Below, piece by piece: positions 52,154-60,108 of a stretch of DNA of 64,000 nt. Source of the DNA: SW10 sp965657795 (GTDB lineage Bacteria; Verrucomicrobiota; Verrucomicrobiia; Verrucomicrobiales; Akkermansiaceae); assembly GCA_965657795.1 (NCBI GenBank), contig CBFHQJ010000013.1:1-64000 (forward strand), in the 5' to 3' direction. The first letter of the stretch is position 1, and every line of letters starts with the position of its first letter. The translations under genes were made by a program, and so were the position numbers. Below the pieces are notes generated by a model, which worked only from the letters and a program-made list of their open reading frames with translations, made no database searches and had not been told where the DNA came from.

Positions 52154-53707
52154 TTACTTCTTGGGTTTGGTGGGCGGTGGTGCGGGCGGGTCAAGAATGG
52201 TTAGCAGGCCCTCGACTGCTTTCACTTCGGGGATGTCTTTGTAAGTTGATTTCGCTTGTTTTAGGATCGCGATGGCGGCCGGGATTTTCTTGCGACGACG
52301 TTCCAGTTCGACGAGGTGGAGGTCCTGGCGAAGTTTATCGGCAGGGTCGGTGAAGAGTTGCTTGGCCCGCTTAAATCCCTTGGCCGCTTGCTCGCTATTG
52401 CCGCCCTCGAGAGTGTGGAATGCGATCATTTCGTAAACGGTACCACTCTTGGTATTCTCGGCGGCCTTGATCAATTCGGTGAGCCGGACTTTAGGGTCGG
52501 GGAACTTTGTTTGAGCGTAGCGAATGAGTTTGTAATCGCGGTCCTTCACCATGGCGTCGGTGCGCACGGTGGTGGTTTTGAAAGGGCGGTAGAGAGGATC
52601 GCCAATCACGATGTTTTGCCACGAAACAACATTGATGGACATGTAGGCGGCTTCAACCAGCGAGTATCCTTTGAGAAGTCGGTCGTAGAAGATGTCGAAG
52701 CGATGGGAGAGCCCAAGGTAGGGTTCCCAAACGTTTCCGAGAGTGGCTGCCGCTCCGCGGTCGATCAGTCCCACACTCCAATTCTTGGCGGGATTGAGCA
52801 GCTGAGCTCCGCTGAACGAGTGCAGATGGACGGCGATGGCTCCCTTTTGAAACTTCATCTGATCATTGAGAAAGGGGCCGTTACGATGTTGAGTATACCA
52901 TCCGAAATAGACGGCGGCATCCCGCATGGGGTAGTTGGTGACGAAGGTGTTTTTCATCCGGTCCACAATCGTCGGGGTTGCAGAATTGATGGAAGCTTTG
53001 GCGATGTTCTCAATCCAGTCATCCCCCAGTTTGTAGTTCGCTCCCCGGGTCCAGAGATCGAGGTAGGTCATCCCCCAGAGTCCCTCTTTCTCCACATCGA
53101 GGGCGTCGAGCACCATCCTTTTGCAGTGATCATAAGTGTTGGCATCAATCCGACCGACCATGAACATGAACTGTGCCGGATTTGTTACGGCAGAGACTTC
53201 CTGGTTGAAACATGGATTGGGAATGGCGCCCCCTATGGGGTGCCCGGCCGCTCCCATGATGCTGAGCTCGGAATCGATGGAAGCTTCTGTTTGTTTTTGA
53301 AACTGTCGTTTTGACTCTGCTTCAGCTTTTGGAATCGGGCTGCGGCTGATTCGAAGCGGTATCCCTTTTATTAGAGCGATGCAGCGAATCTGGGTCTGCA
53401 GGGGAACTGAATTTCCGTTTTGATCTTTGCCGATTTTCCACCATTGGTTCTCGGTGAACTTTTTGACCAAGGGTTGTCGGATTGTAGTTTCGTAGGTTTT
53501 ACGATCGATGGTGGCCTTTTCCGTGACTTCGAGGCCGATGAGATTGGAGGTGGGGATGCGGCGGTTGAGGGCGTAAAACTCAGCCAGCTCTTTCGACTCG
53601 GGAACAGAGGAGTTGTAAACGACGACGACCTGACCCGGGAGCAAAGGGGCAGGCTTCGAAAAAGCCGGGAGGCAGATGATGAGAAAGAGAAGAAAATGTC
53701 GAATCAT
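52154..53707 (-). CDS. secreted TIGR03790 family protein
   Basis: A 517-residue protein with a signal peptide (MIRHFLLFLIICLPAFS). The TIGR03790 signature is seen as 'VVVVYNSSVPESKELAEFYALNRRIPTSNLIGLEV', 'IRCIALIKGIPLRI' and, near residue 370, 'VVSWQNIVIGDPLYRPF', the usual family end of the core. About 110 residues follow with TPR-like helices and a Pro-rich tail (DPPAPPPTKPKK). The role is unknown; family members are peptidase-like (caspase/gingipain-related) in fold by some predictions. It sits in the operon MBL hydrolase (4 bases upstream) and DUF2851 (2 bases downstream). Confidence 0.8.
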   Translation of the reverse strand: MIRHFLLFLIICLPAFSKPAPLLPGQVVVVYNSSVPESKELAEFYALNRRIPTSNLIGLEVTEKATIDRKTYETTIRQPLVKKFTENQWWKIGKDQNGNSVPLQTQIRCIALIKGIPLRISRSPIPKAEAESKRQFQKQTEASIDSELSIMGAAGHPIGGAIPNPCFNQEVSAVTNPAQFMFMVGRIDANTYDHCKRMVLDALDVEKEGLWGMTYLDLWTRGANYKLGDDWIENIAKASINSATPTIVDRMKNTFVTNYPMRDAAVYFGWYTQHRNGPFLNDQMKFQKGAIAVHLHSFSGAQLLNPAKNWSVGLIDRGAAATLGNVWEPYLGLSHRFDIFYDRLLKGYSLVEAAYMSINVVSWQNIVIGDPLYRPFKTTTVRTDAMVKDRDYKLIRYAQTKFPDPKVRLTELIKAAENTKSGTVYEMIAFHTLEGGNSEQAAKGFKRAKQLFTDPADKLRQDLHLVELERRRKKIPAAIAILKQAKSTYKDIPEVKAVEGLLTILDPPAPPPTKPKK

Positions 53708-53711
53708 GATT

Positions 53712-54506
53712 TTAAAAAGTAAGGCTCAAGCCGTCGTAAGCCAGCGAAACTTGGGCGGGCAAGGCGCGATTGGTTTCTTCCCAGGCCAATTCGTGGGAAA
53801 GGTGGGTCAGATATGATTTTGCGGGTTGAAGGAGATCGATAGTGGCGAGGGCTTCGGCGACCGTCATGTGAGTGTGGTGCTCCTCGTGCCTGAGCGCATC
53901 AATGACGAGGGTGTCGAGTCCTTGCAAAAGTTTTAACGAGCGCTCGGGGATGACCTTCACGTCCGGCAGGTAAGCGAGAGATCCGATGGCCGGATGGTCG
54001 AAGCGAAAGCCGTGGGTGCGAACCCAGCCGTGCTCGACTTCGATCGGGGTGATTTTCAGGCCATTGAATTCGAAGGGAGCCTCCACTTCGCGGGGCTCCG
54101 GCCTGACGTATCCCGGCTGGTGATCTGCGACTGAAAATGCCCACGGATACATACGAGCGAGTCCGGCCAGGGTTTCGGGCGAGCCATAAAGCGGGAGGGG
54201 TGATTCACGGCGCCAGCAAAAAGCGCGGAGTTCATCGAAGCCGGCGACGTGATCGAGGTGCTCGTGGGTGTAAAGGACGGCATCAACCGCGGTGAGTTTT
54301 TCTCGAAGTGCCTGTTGGCGAAGGTCGGGGCCACTGTCGATGAGGAGGCGTCCCCACGGTCCCTCAAAAAAAACCGAACTGCGGGAGCGATCGTCGTGAG
54401 GGTGTTTGGAGGAGCAAACCTCGCAGGGGCAACCAATCACGGGGACTCCGACCGAGGTCGAAGTGCCCAGAAAAAGAAGGCGGGGTGTTGATCCGTTGCG
54501 AGTCAT
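53712..54506 (-). CDS. MBL-fold metallohydrolase, PhnP-like
   Basis: A 264-residue protein from ATG 54506 (MTRNGSTPRLLFLGTSTSVG); the upstream in-frame region to 54758 overlaps recN's leader and has no coding character. It shows the metal motif THEHLDHVAGFDEL, the family's Cys pattern 'IGCPCEVCSSKHPHDDRSRSS' near the N-terminus (PhnP-type CxCxxC), a later D in GSLAYLPDVKVIP and the terminal His in THLSHEL. PhnP-like enzymes cleave cyclic phosphodiesters; the substrate here is not known. First gene of the MBL-TIGR03790-DUF2851-dprA operon and divergent from recN, with a candidate promoter for recN inside its start region. Confidence 0.85.
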   Translation of the reverse strand: MTRNGSTPRLLFLGTSTSVGVPVIGCPCEVCSSKHPHDDRSRSSVFFEGPWGRLLIDSGPDLRQQALREKLTAVDAVLYTHEHLDHVAGFDELRAFCWRRESPLPLYGSPETLAGLARMYPWAFSVADHQPGYVRPEPREVEAPFEFNGLKITPIEVEHGWVRTHGFRFDHPAIGSLAYLPDVKVIPERSLKLLQGLDTLVIDALRHEEHHTHMTVAEALATIDLLQPAKSYLTHLSHELAWEETNRALPAQVSLAYDGLSLTF

Positions 54507-54508
54507 CG

Positions 54509-54536
54509 TTGCGTTGTGTGAGGAGAGTTGCATAAT
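54509..54536 (+). promoter_or_regulatory. possible sigma-70 promoter of recN
   Basis: TTGCGT (54509-54514), a 16-base spacer and CATAAT (54531-54536), 22 bases before the recN ATG. Both boxes match the consensus at about half of the positions or better. No LexA-type operator was recognised. Confidence 0.4.
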
Positions 54537-54558
54537 CCCCCTGTCACCGCAAAAACGA

Positions 54559-56199
54559 ATGCTTACCCTTCTGAAGATCCGCAACCTGGCCCTTGTTGAA
54601 CGTCTCGAATGGGATCTTGGTGGAGGCTTGGTCGGGGTGACGGGGGAGACCGGCGCCGGAAAGTCGGTCATCGTTGGGGCTCTCAAGCTCGTTTTGGGAG
54701 AGCGTGCCGACAAAGGACTCATCCGCACCGGGGAGGACCAGTGCACGGTCGAGGCCATTTTTCAGCTGCCTGATTCCATCGTGATTGACGCGATTTTGGA
54801 CGAGGTTGGCTTGGACCAATGCGAGGAAAATGAGTTGATCATCCGGCGAGTGGTCGGAACTTCCTCGAACAAGCAATTCGTGAATAACGGAGCAGCGACT
54901 TTGGGCGTCCTAAAAAAGATCGGGCAGCATTTGGTCGATCTTCACGGACCTCACGATCACCAATCCCTGCTCTCACCTGAGCGACAGTTGTCCTTGCTCG
55001 ATGCCTATGGCGCGGCGGGAAAGGAAGTGAAAGCTTACCGTGATTGTTGGGCGGCTTGGCGCGAGGCGAGCGAGGAATATGAAACTGCGCGGGCCCAGCG
55101 TGAGATTGGCGACCAGGAGAAAGAGTTGCTTCGATTTCAGGTGGAGGAGATTGACTCGGCAGAAATCAAAGCAGGTGAAGAGGAGGATTTGGAGGAACGT
55201 TACCGGCGGACCAGCAATGCCAATCGACTGGGAGAGTTGGCGGGTAAGGCGGTGAATTTGATCAGTGAAACGGTGGCACCCGGGCTGGAGGATTTGCAGC
55301 GCGCGACTTCCGAGTTGCGCAAGATTGACCCGGCGATTGCAGATTTGGCGGAGGAAGTCGAAGGCACGGTGGTCCAAATGCAGGAACTTGAGCGCAGCGT
55401 TGTCGATTACCTTGATGAATTGGAGATCGATCCCTCGGAGGTGCAGGAAGTGGAGGAGCGCTTCAATTTAGTAGAGTCCCTCAAACGAAAATACGGGCCA
55501 ACTTTGCAGGATGCTTTGGACCACGCCGAGGAGGCTCGGCTGAGATTGGAAGGATCGGACAATCGGGAGGAATTCCTGGCACGATTAAAACAGGATGTGG
55601 ATCAGGCCTTGAAGAAACTTCGGGCCGCTGCCCGGAAGATCAGTTCCAAGCGCAAGAAGCACGCGCCCGCCTTGGCCGAAGAAGTGCGCGGGCATTTGGT
55701 GGACCTGGGATTCCGGCAGGCGGAGTTTGAGGTTCAATTGAGCTCGCGCGAAGAACCGGGTGCCTTTGGAATGGAAGATGTTGAATATCTTTTCGGACCC
55801 AACCCCGGTGAACCGCTGAAACCTTTGCGGCAGGTGGCCTCCAGCGGAGAGATTTCCCGTGTCATGCTGGCCGTGAAAAACGCGCTCGCGGATCAGGATT
55901 CCACGCCCTTGATGGTCTTCGATGAAATCGATGCAAACGTGGGCGGCGAGATCGCGAGAGCGGTGGGCGAGAAGATGGCCAGTCTGGGCGAGCGACATCA
56001 GGTCGTGGCGATTACCCACTTTCCGCAGGTGGCGGCGGTGGCTCATCAGCATTTCCTTGTTGAAAAGCGAGTGGAAAGAGGTCGGTCCCTTTCGTCGCTC
56101 ACTGAAGTGATTGGTGAGACCAGAATTGATGAACTGGTGCGGATGTTGGGCGGGGGAGGAACCCAGGCCCGCGAGATGGCGAAGTCTTTATTAAAGTAG
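54559..56199 (+). CDS. recN: DNA repair protein RecN
   Basis: An SMC-like ATPase that holds broken DNA ends. ATG 54559 (MLTLLKIRNLALVERLEWD) gives the standard N-terminus and 546 residues (E. coli 553). The Walker A is GETGAGKS (29-36); coiled-coil arms span about 150-360; the signature region is QVASSGEISRVMLAVKNAL and Walker B is LMVFDEIDANVGGEIA. A longer upstream frame to 54406 has no homology value. A candidate promoter lies at 54509-54536. The RimB-like gene follows 10 bases later and probably shares the transcript. Confidence 0.96.
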   Translation: MLTLLKIRNLALVERLEWDLGGGLVGVTGETGAGKSVIVGALKLVLGERADKGLIRTGEDQCTVEAIFQLPDSIVIDAILDEVGLDQCEENELIIRRVVGTSSNKQFVNNGAATLGVLKKIGQHLVDLHGPHDHQSLLSPERQLSLLDAYGAAGKEVKAYRDCWAAWREASEEYETARAQREIGDQEKELLRFQVEEIDSAEIKAGEEEDLEERYRRTSNANRLGELAGKAVNLISETVAPGLEDLQRATSELRKIDPAIADLAEEVEGTVVQMQELERSVVDYLDELEIDPSEVQEVEERFNLVESLKRKYGPTLQDALDHAEEARLRLEGSDNREEFLARLKQDVDQALKKLRAAARKISSKRKKHAPALAEEVRGHLVDLGFRQAEFEVQLSSREEPGAFGMEDVEYLFGPNPGEPLKPLRQVASSGEISRVMLAVKNALADQDSTPLMVFDEIDANVGGEIARAVGEKMASLGERHQVVAITHFPQVAAVAHQHFLVEKRVERGRSLSSLTEVIGETRIDELVRMLGGGGTQAREMAKSLLK

Positions 56200-56209
56200 A
56201 ATTTTTCGA

Positions 56210-56617
56210 ATGAAAAAACCGATCATTGGAAGGCGCGAATGGTTCAGTATCCCCGAGCATGGGGTTGACTGGGTGAGGGGGAAAATTGATACCGGAGCGC
56301 GGAGTTCATCGCTTCATGCCACTGACATCGAACCATTTGACAAGGACGGCGCGGAGTGGGTTCGCTTCAAGACGATTGATGACCTGGAATGCGAAGCTCC
56401 CGTGATTTTCGTGAAGCGGGTGAAGAGTTCGAATGGAATCCCGTCAAAGCGATACTTTATCGAGATTACTGCGCAAACATTGGATGATGACGAGCACGAT
56501 ATCCTTGTAAGCCTCGCCTCCCGCGCCTCCATGAAATGTCCTCTTCTTCTCGGGCGTCGGGCGCTCACCAGGTTCTTGGTCGACTGCAGTCGCAGCCAGC
56601 TGTTGGGGAAATTTTGA
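56210..56617 (+). CDS. RimB/RloA-type retropepsin-like (ATP-dependent zinc protease family) protein
   Basis: A 135-residue protein of the family named 'ATP-dependent zinc protease' (PF05618), related to E. coli RimB. The retropepsin-like active site is D27-T-G in KIDTGARSSSLHA, followed by 'FIEITAQTLDDDEHDILVSLASRASMKCPLLLGRRAL', the usual end strand. RimB trims polyglutamate tails put on S6 by RimK; no rimK lies here, so the substrate could differ. The gene sits 10 bases after recN; a family A repeat and thiC follow. Confidence 0.85.
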   Translation: MKKPIIGRREWFSIPEHGVDWVRGKIDTGARSSSLHATDIEPFDKDGAEWVRFKTIDDLECEAPVIFVKRVKSSNGIPSKRYFIEITAQTLDDDEHDILVSLASRASMKCPLLLGRRALTRFLVDCSRSQLLGKF

Positions 56618-56643
56618 CTTTTTCGCAGCAAGCGGAAAAGCTG

Positions 56644-56715
56644 GTAGCCGAAAGCTCCAGCTTTCGGTCCCAGGCTCGTAAGGGATAAGTTCCGAAAGCT
56701 GGAGCTTTCGGCTAC
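56644..56715. repeat. REP-like inverted doublet, family A (GTAG), copy 2
   Basis: GTAG then CCGAAAGCTCCAGCTTTCGG (56644-56667), a 22-base spacer, and the inverted unit at 56690-56715 ending AGCTTTCGGCTAC. It matches 19759-19833 except in the central loop and spacer, which differ. It sits between the RimB-like gene and the thiC stop. Confidence 0.85.
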
Positions 56716-56728
56716 GAATGGAGGCTGA

Positions 56729-58819
56729 CTACGTTGTTTCGGCAAGTTCCTTCTTGCTGAGGTCGTCGCCGGTGTAACCATTCTCTTCAGCGTATTTCCG
56801 GACGTCGGCGGTGATCTTCATGGAGCAGAAGGTGGGGCCGCACATCGAGCAGAAGTGAGCGGTTTTAGCTCCTTCGGCAGGAAGAGTTTCGTCGTGGAAA
56901 TCGATCGCTCTTGCGGGGTCGAGTCCGAGAGCGAATTGATCGCGCCAGCGGAATTCGAAGCGGGCTTTTGAGATGGCATTGTCGCGTTCCTGGGCGGCGG
57001 GGTGGCCTTTGGCAAGGTCAGCGGCGTGAGCGGCGATTTTATAAGTGATGACTCCTTCGCGGACATCGTCGCGGTTGGGAAGACCGAGGTGCTCCTTCGG
57101 GGTGACGTAGCAGAGCATGGCGCAACCATACCAGCCGATGTTGGCGGCACCGATGCCGGAGGTGATGTGATCATATCCGGGAGCGATGTCTGTGGTGAGC
57201 GGTCCCAGGGTGTAGAAGGGAGCCTCGTGACACCATTCGATTTGCTTCTGCATGTTCTCCTCGATAAGCTGCATGGGAACGTGGCCCGGTCCTTCGTTCA
57301 TGACCTGACAGCCCTTCGCCCAAGCGCGGGTGGTAAGTTCGCCTTGCACTTCGAGCTCGGCAAGTTGCGCGTAGTCGTTGGCGTCGGCGATGGAGCCGGG
57401 GCGGAGTCCGTCACCAATGGAGAATGAGACATCGTAAGCGGCGCAGATGTCACAGATGTCATCCCAATGGGTGTAGAGAAAGTTCTCGGCGTTGTGAGCG
57501 AGTGCCCATTTGGCCATAATGGAACCACCTCGGCTCACGATGCCGGTCATGCGACGGGCGGTGTGAGGAACAAAGCGTTTGAGGACGGCGGCGTGAATCG
57601 TGAAGTAGTCGACACCTTGTTCGGCCTGCTCGATCAGGGTGTCGCGATAGAGTTCCCAGGTAAGGTTTTCGATCTGGCCGTTGACCTTTTCAAGGGCTTG
57701 GTAAATGGGGACGGTGCCGATGGGAACCGGGGAGTTACGAATAATCCACTCGCGGGTGGCGTGGATGTTTTTGCCGGTGGAAAGATCCATCACAGTGTCG
57801 GCTCCCCACTTGGTGGCCCAGCGCATTTTCTCGACTTCCTCGTCGATGGTGGAAGCGACAGCAGAGTTGCCGATATTCGCATTGATTTTCACGAGAAAAT
57901 TGCGCCCGATGATCATGGGCTCGTTTTCCGGGTGGTTGATGTTGGCTGGAATGATGGCTCGACCGCGAGCCACTTCAGAGCGCACGAACTCGGCTGTGAT
58001 AAGGCTTGGGATTTCCGCGCCGTAGGTTTGACCCGGGTGTTGGTGATTCATCACGTTTCGTGAGACCTGCCTCATGGGGTCGATCTCACTAGGGCGTGGC
58101 ATTTCGTAGCCTTCCGGAGTGGAGTTTTTCTGACGAATGAACTCTTTGATCTGATCGGAGGCATCGTCAGGAATTTCTTCAATGGCCGGGTAGCGATCAT
58201 GAATGGTTTTGAATTCTTCGAGGCGACCCATGTTTTCGCGAATGGCGATGTACTCCATTTCCGGGGTGATCATGCCTTGGTCGGCATACCATTTTTGAGT
58301 CACGGGCTTGCCGGTGGATTTGAGCGGCTTGCGCTTTAGGCCGGGGTATTCCTTTAGCTTGTTTTTGGCGGCTTTGTTCTCGTTGTATTTCTCGGCGTGA
58401 GCTTCGGAAAGGTAGCCGTTGTCGATGGCCTTGATCTCGCGGCCTTCGTATTCTTCCACATCGTCACGATTAAGGATCCAGTCGCGGCGGAGAGCGGGGA
58501 GGCCTTCGCGGACGTCGCCTTTGAAGTCGGGGTCGCCCCAGGGGCCGGAGCAGTCATAGACGCGGATTGAAGGGTTTTTCTCAACGACGCCATTGGCGTG
58601 TTCGGTATCGGAAAGGCGAATTTCACGCATCGGGACTTTGAGGTCCGGGTGGATTTGGCCCTCGACATAAACGCGGGTCGAGTTGGGGAAAATGGTGGGG
58701 TCTTTGGCGATTGCTTCGAGTTCCGCGGAGTTGTCGATGTCTTCGACAAAGTTTCCAGTATAGTCAGAGCGTTGCTTGGAGTTTTCGGGCGTGAGACCGT
58801 TTTCGTCTGGTGAGATCAT
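56729..58819 (-). CDS. thiC: phosphomethylpyrimidine synthase ThiC
   Basis: Radical-SAM enzyme that turns AIR into HMP-phosphate for thiamine. The 696-residue protein is somewhat longer than E. coli ThiC (631) because of an N-terminal extension and an insert near 140-170 (GREIKAIDNGYLSEAHAEKYNENK). The non-canonical [4Fe-4S] cysteines are in HFCSMCGPTFCSMKI (C657, C660, C665). Other signatures are REWIIRNSPVPIGTVPIYQAL and SRGGSIMAKWALAHNAENFLY. ATG 58819 is the start. A TPP riboswitch with a terminator precedes it; no other thi gene lies in the window. Confidence 0.97.
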   Translation of the reverse strand: MISPDENGLTPENSKQRSDYTGNFVEDIDNSAELEAIAKDPTIFPNSTRVYVEGQIHPDLKVPMREIRLSDTEHANGVVEKNPSIRVYDCSGPWGDPDFKGDVREGLPALRRDWILNRDDVEEYEGREIKAIDNGYLSEAHAEKYNENKAAKNKLKEYPGLKRKPLKSTGKPVTQKWYADQGMITPEMEYIAIRENMGRLEEFKTIHDRYPAIEEIPDDASDQIKEFIRQKNSTPEGYEMPRPSEIDPMRQVSRNVMNHQHPGQTYGAEIPSLITAEFVRSEVARGRAIIPANINHPENEPMIIGRNFLVKINANIGNSAVASTIDEEVEKMRWATKWGADTVMDLSTGKNIHATREWIIRNSPVPIGTVPIYQALEKVNGQIENLTWELYRDTLIEQAEQGVDYFTIHAAVLKRFVPHTARRMTGIVSRGGSIMAKWALAHNAENFLYTHWDDICDICAAYDVSFSIGDGLRPGSIADANDYAQLAELEVQGELTTRAWAKGCQVMNEGPGHVPMQLIEENMQKQIEWCHEAPFYTLGPLTTDIAPGYDHITSGIGAANIGWYGCAMLCYVTPKEHLGLPNRDDVREGVITYKIAAHAADLAKGHPAAQERDNAISKARFEFRWRDQFALGLDPARAIDFHDETLPAEGAKTAHFCSMCGPTFCSMKITADVRKYAEENGYTGDDLSKKELAETT

Positions 58820-58844
58820 GATTCTAAATTTTTGAGTTGGATGG

Positions 58845-58886
58845 AAAGAAAAAGCCTGTCGGCTTTGAGATGAAAGCGCGACAGGC
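58845..58886 (-). terminator. riboswitch expression-platform terminator before thiC
   Basis: In the minus direction GCCTGTCG (58879-58886) and CGACAGGC (58854-58861) form an 8-bp stem followed by TTTTTCTTT. It sits between the TPP aptamer and the thiC ATG, so premature termination with TPP bound is the likely control. Confidence 0.85.
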
Positions 58887-58902
58887 GTGAGAAAGATTTT
58901 GG

Positions 58903-58979
58903 TCTGACTCCCGGCGGTGAATCCGGTGGTGAGGGTATGATCTCAGGATCTTCGATTTAGCGAAGAAACACCCCTGTCT
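58903..58979 (-). promoter_or_regulatory. TPP (THI-box) riboswitch aptamer
   Basis: In the minus direction the leader contains GGGGTG (58969-58974), a hairpin CTTCG-CTAAAT-CGAAG, the hallmark CTGAGATCATACCCT (58932-58946), then CACCACCGGATTCACC and GCCGGGAGTC as the P4/P5 arm and P1 closure. The 3' arm lacks the full CCTGATCTG.TAAT consensus, so it is a shortened or diverged variant. It regulates thiC by attenuation (terminator at 58845-58886). Confidence 0.8.
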
Positions 58980-58989
58980 TGTTGGTAGG

Positions 58990-59018
58990 AAGATGGGTGA
59001 TTGGAGATGTCTTGTCAA
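58990..59018 (-). promoter_or_regulatory. possible promoter of thiC
   Basis: In the minus direction TTGACA (59013-59018), a 17-base spacer and CATCTT (58990-58995). The -35 is perfect, the -10 weak. It would start the transcript just before the riboswitch aptamer. Confidence 0.45.
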
Positions 59019-59021
59019 GGA

Positions 59022-59080
59022 GGAGTGACGCTCTCCAGAGCGTCAGCGCGGTTGATGGGCAGTCTGGAGATGGCTCCTCC
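59022..59080. repeat. REP-like inverted doublet, family B (GGAG), copy 2
   Basis: GGAGTGACGCTCTCCAGAGC (hairpin GACGCTCT/AGAGCGTC) followed by an inverted unit that on the minus strand reads GGAG then GAGCCATCTCCAGACTGC. Same layout as 19687-19749 with paired stem changes. It overlaps the upstream part of an open frame of phoH. Confidence 0.75.
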
Positions 59081-59141
59081 GTGGGGATGGGTCGACAAAA
59101 ACTCTTGGCTAAATGCGGCGTTACAGGCTAGTTCCTGTCGT

Positions 59142-60098
59142 GTGGCGGAGGAACACCAGATCAAGCTCGAGTATGAAAGTGCGCATTTCTTGCAGTCGCT
59201 TTTTGGACACGAGGAGAAAGAGCTTCGGTATCTCGAAGGGAAGGCCCAGGTCCGGCTTGTGACCCGGGACGGATGGCTGGTGGCCCGTGGGCCGGAAAGC
59301 GGTTGTGAGTTGGTTCAGGAGGTTTTTGCTGATTTGGAGGAGGCTCGACGAAATGGCGGTGAGGTCACGCCGAGGGATTTTCGGACCGCAGTCGATTTGG
59401 TGGCGCGGGGCGATAAGGGCGTTGCCGCGCTAGCCAAGGTTCAGTTGATGGGGGCCCGTGGGCGCAAGCCGGTAGCGGCCAGAACTCCAAACCAGTTGGC
59501 GTATCTCAATGCGATGGCGTCAAACGACGTTGTCTTTGGTCTCGGCCCGGCGGGCACGGGGAAGACGTATTTGGCAGTCGCAATGGCGCTCGATCTGCTT
59601 CGGAAGAAGGAGATCAGCCGCTTGATTTTGACTCGTCCCGCAGTGGAGGCCGGGGAGGCGCTCGGATTTTTGCCAGGAGATATGCGGGACAAGGTCGCTC
59701 CGTATTTGCGGCCGCTTTATGATGCCATCGATGACATGCTGGGCTTCGAGGAAGGAGCGAAGCGACTGGAGGATGGCAGTATTGAAATCGCCCCACTCGC
59801 TTACATGCGGGGACGGACACTTTCTCGGTCCTTTGTCATTCTCGATGAGGCGCAGAATACGACGCGTGAGCAGATGTTCATGGCGTTGACCCGACTCGGA
59901 GAAGGTTCGCGATGCGTGATCACCGGAGATGCTTCTCAGATTGATTTGAAGAATGAGGGGATTTCAGGATTACTCGAAGCGGAAAAGGCGCTCAAGGCAG
60001 TCGCTGGAGTGGCCTTTAATCACTTCGACACGAGCGATGTCGTCCGTCACCCTGTCGTTGGGCGGATCATTTCAGCATACAAGGATTTTCGCGCATAA
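59142..60098 (+). CDS. phoH: PhoH-family ATPase/ribonuclease-associated protein
   Basis: A 318-residue cytosolic P-loop protein of the PhoH family (PhoL/YbeZ-like). The start is set at GTG 59142 (VAEEHQIKLEYESAHFLQSLFG), where family similarity begins; the open frame reaches back to 59001 but its first 47 codons come largely from the family B repeat. The N-terminal KH-like region (1-100) precedes Walker A GLGPAGTGKT (133-142) and Walker B LSRSFVILDEAQNTTREQMF, then TRLGEGSRCVITGDASQIDL. YbeZ is involved in ribosome and RNA maintenance, often beside ybeY, which is not seen here. trkA follows 10 bases on. Confidence 0.9.
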   Translation: MAEEHQIKLEYESAHFLQSLFGHEEKELRYLEGKAQVRLVTRDGWLVARGPESGCELVQEVFADLEEARRNGGEVTPRDFRTAVDLVARGDKGVAALAKVQLMGARGRKPVAARTPNQLAYLNAMASNDVVFGLGPAGTGKTYLAVAMALDLLRKKEISRLILTRPAVEAGEALGFLPGDMRDKVAPYLRPLYDAIDDMLGFEEGAKRLEDGSIEIAPLAYMRGRTLSRSFVILDEAQNTTREQMFMALTRLGEGSRCVITGDASQIDLKNEGISGLLEAEKALKAVAGVAFNHFDTSDVVRHPVVGRIISAYKDFRA

Positions 60099-60108
60099 TC
60101 ATTGATCC

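Noticed and set aside
52316..53314. 332-codon open frame antisense to the TIGR03790 gene
   Set aside because: Shadow; the sense frame has a signal peptide and family motifs.
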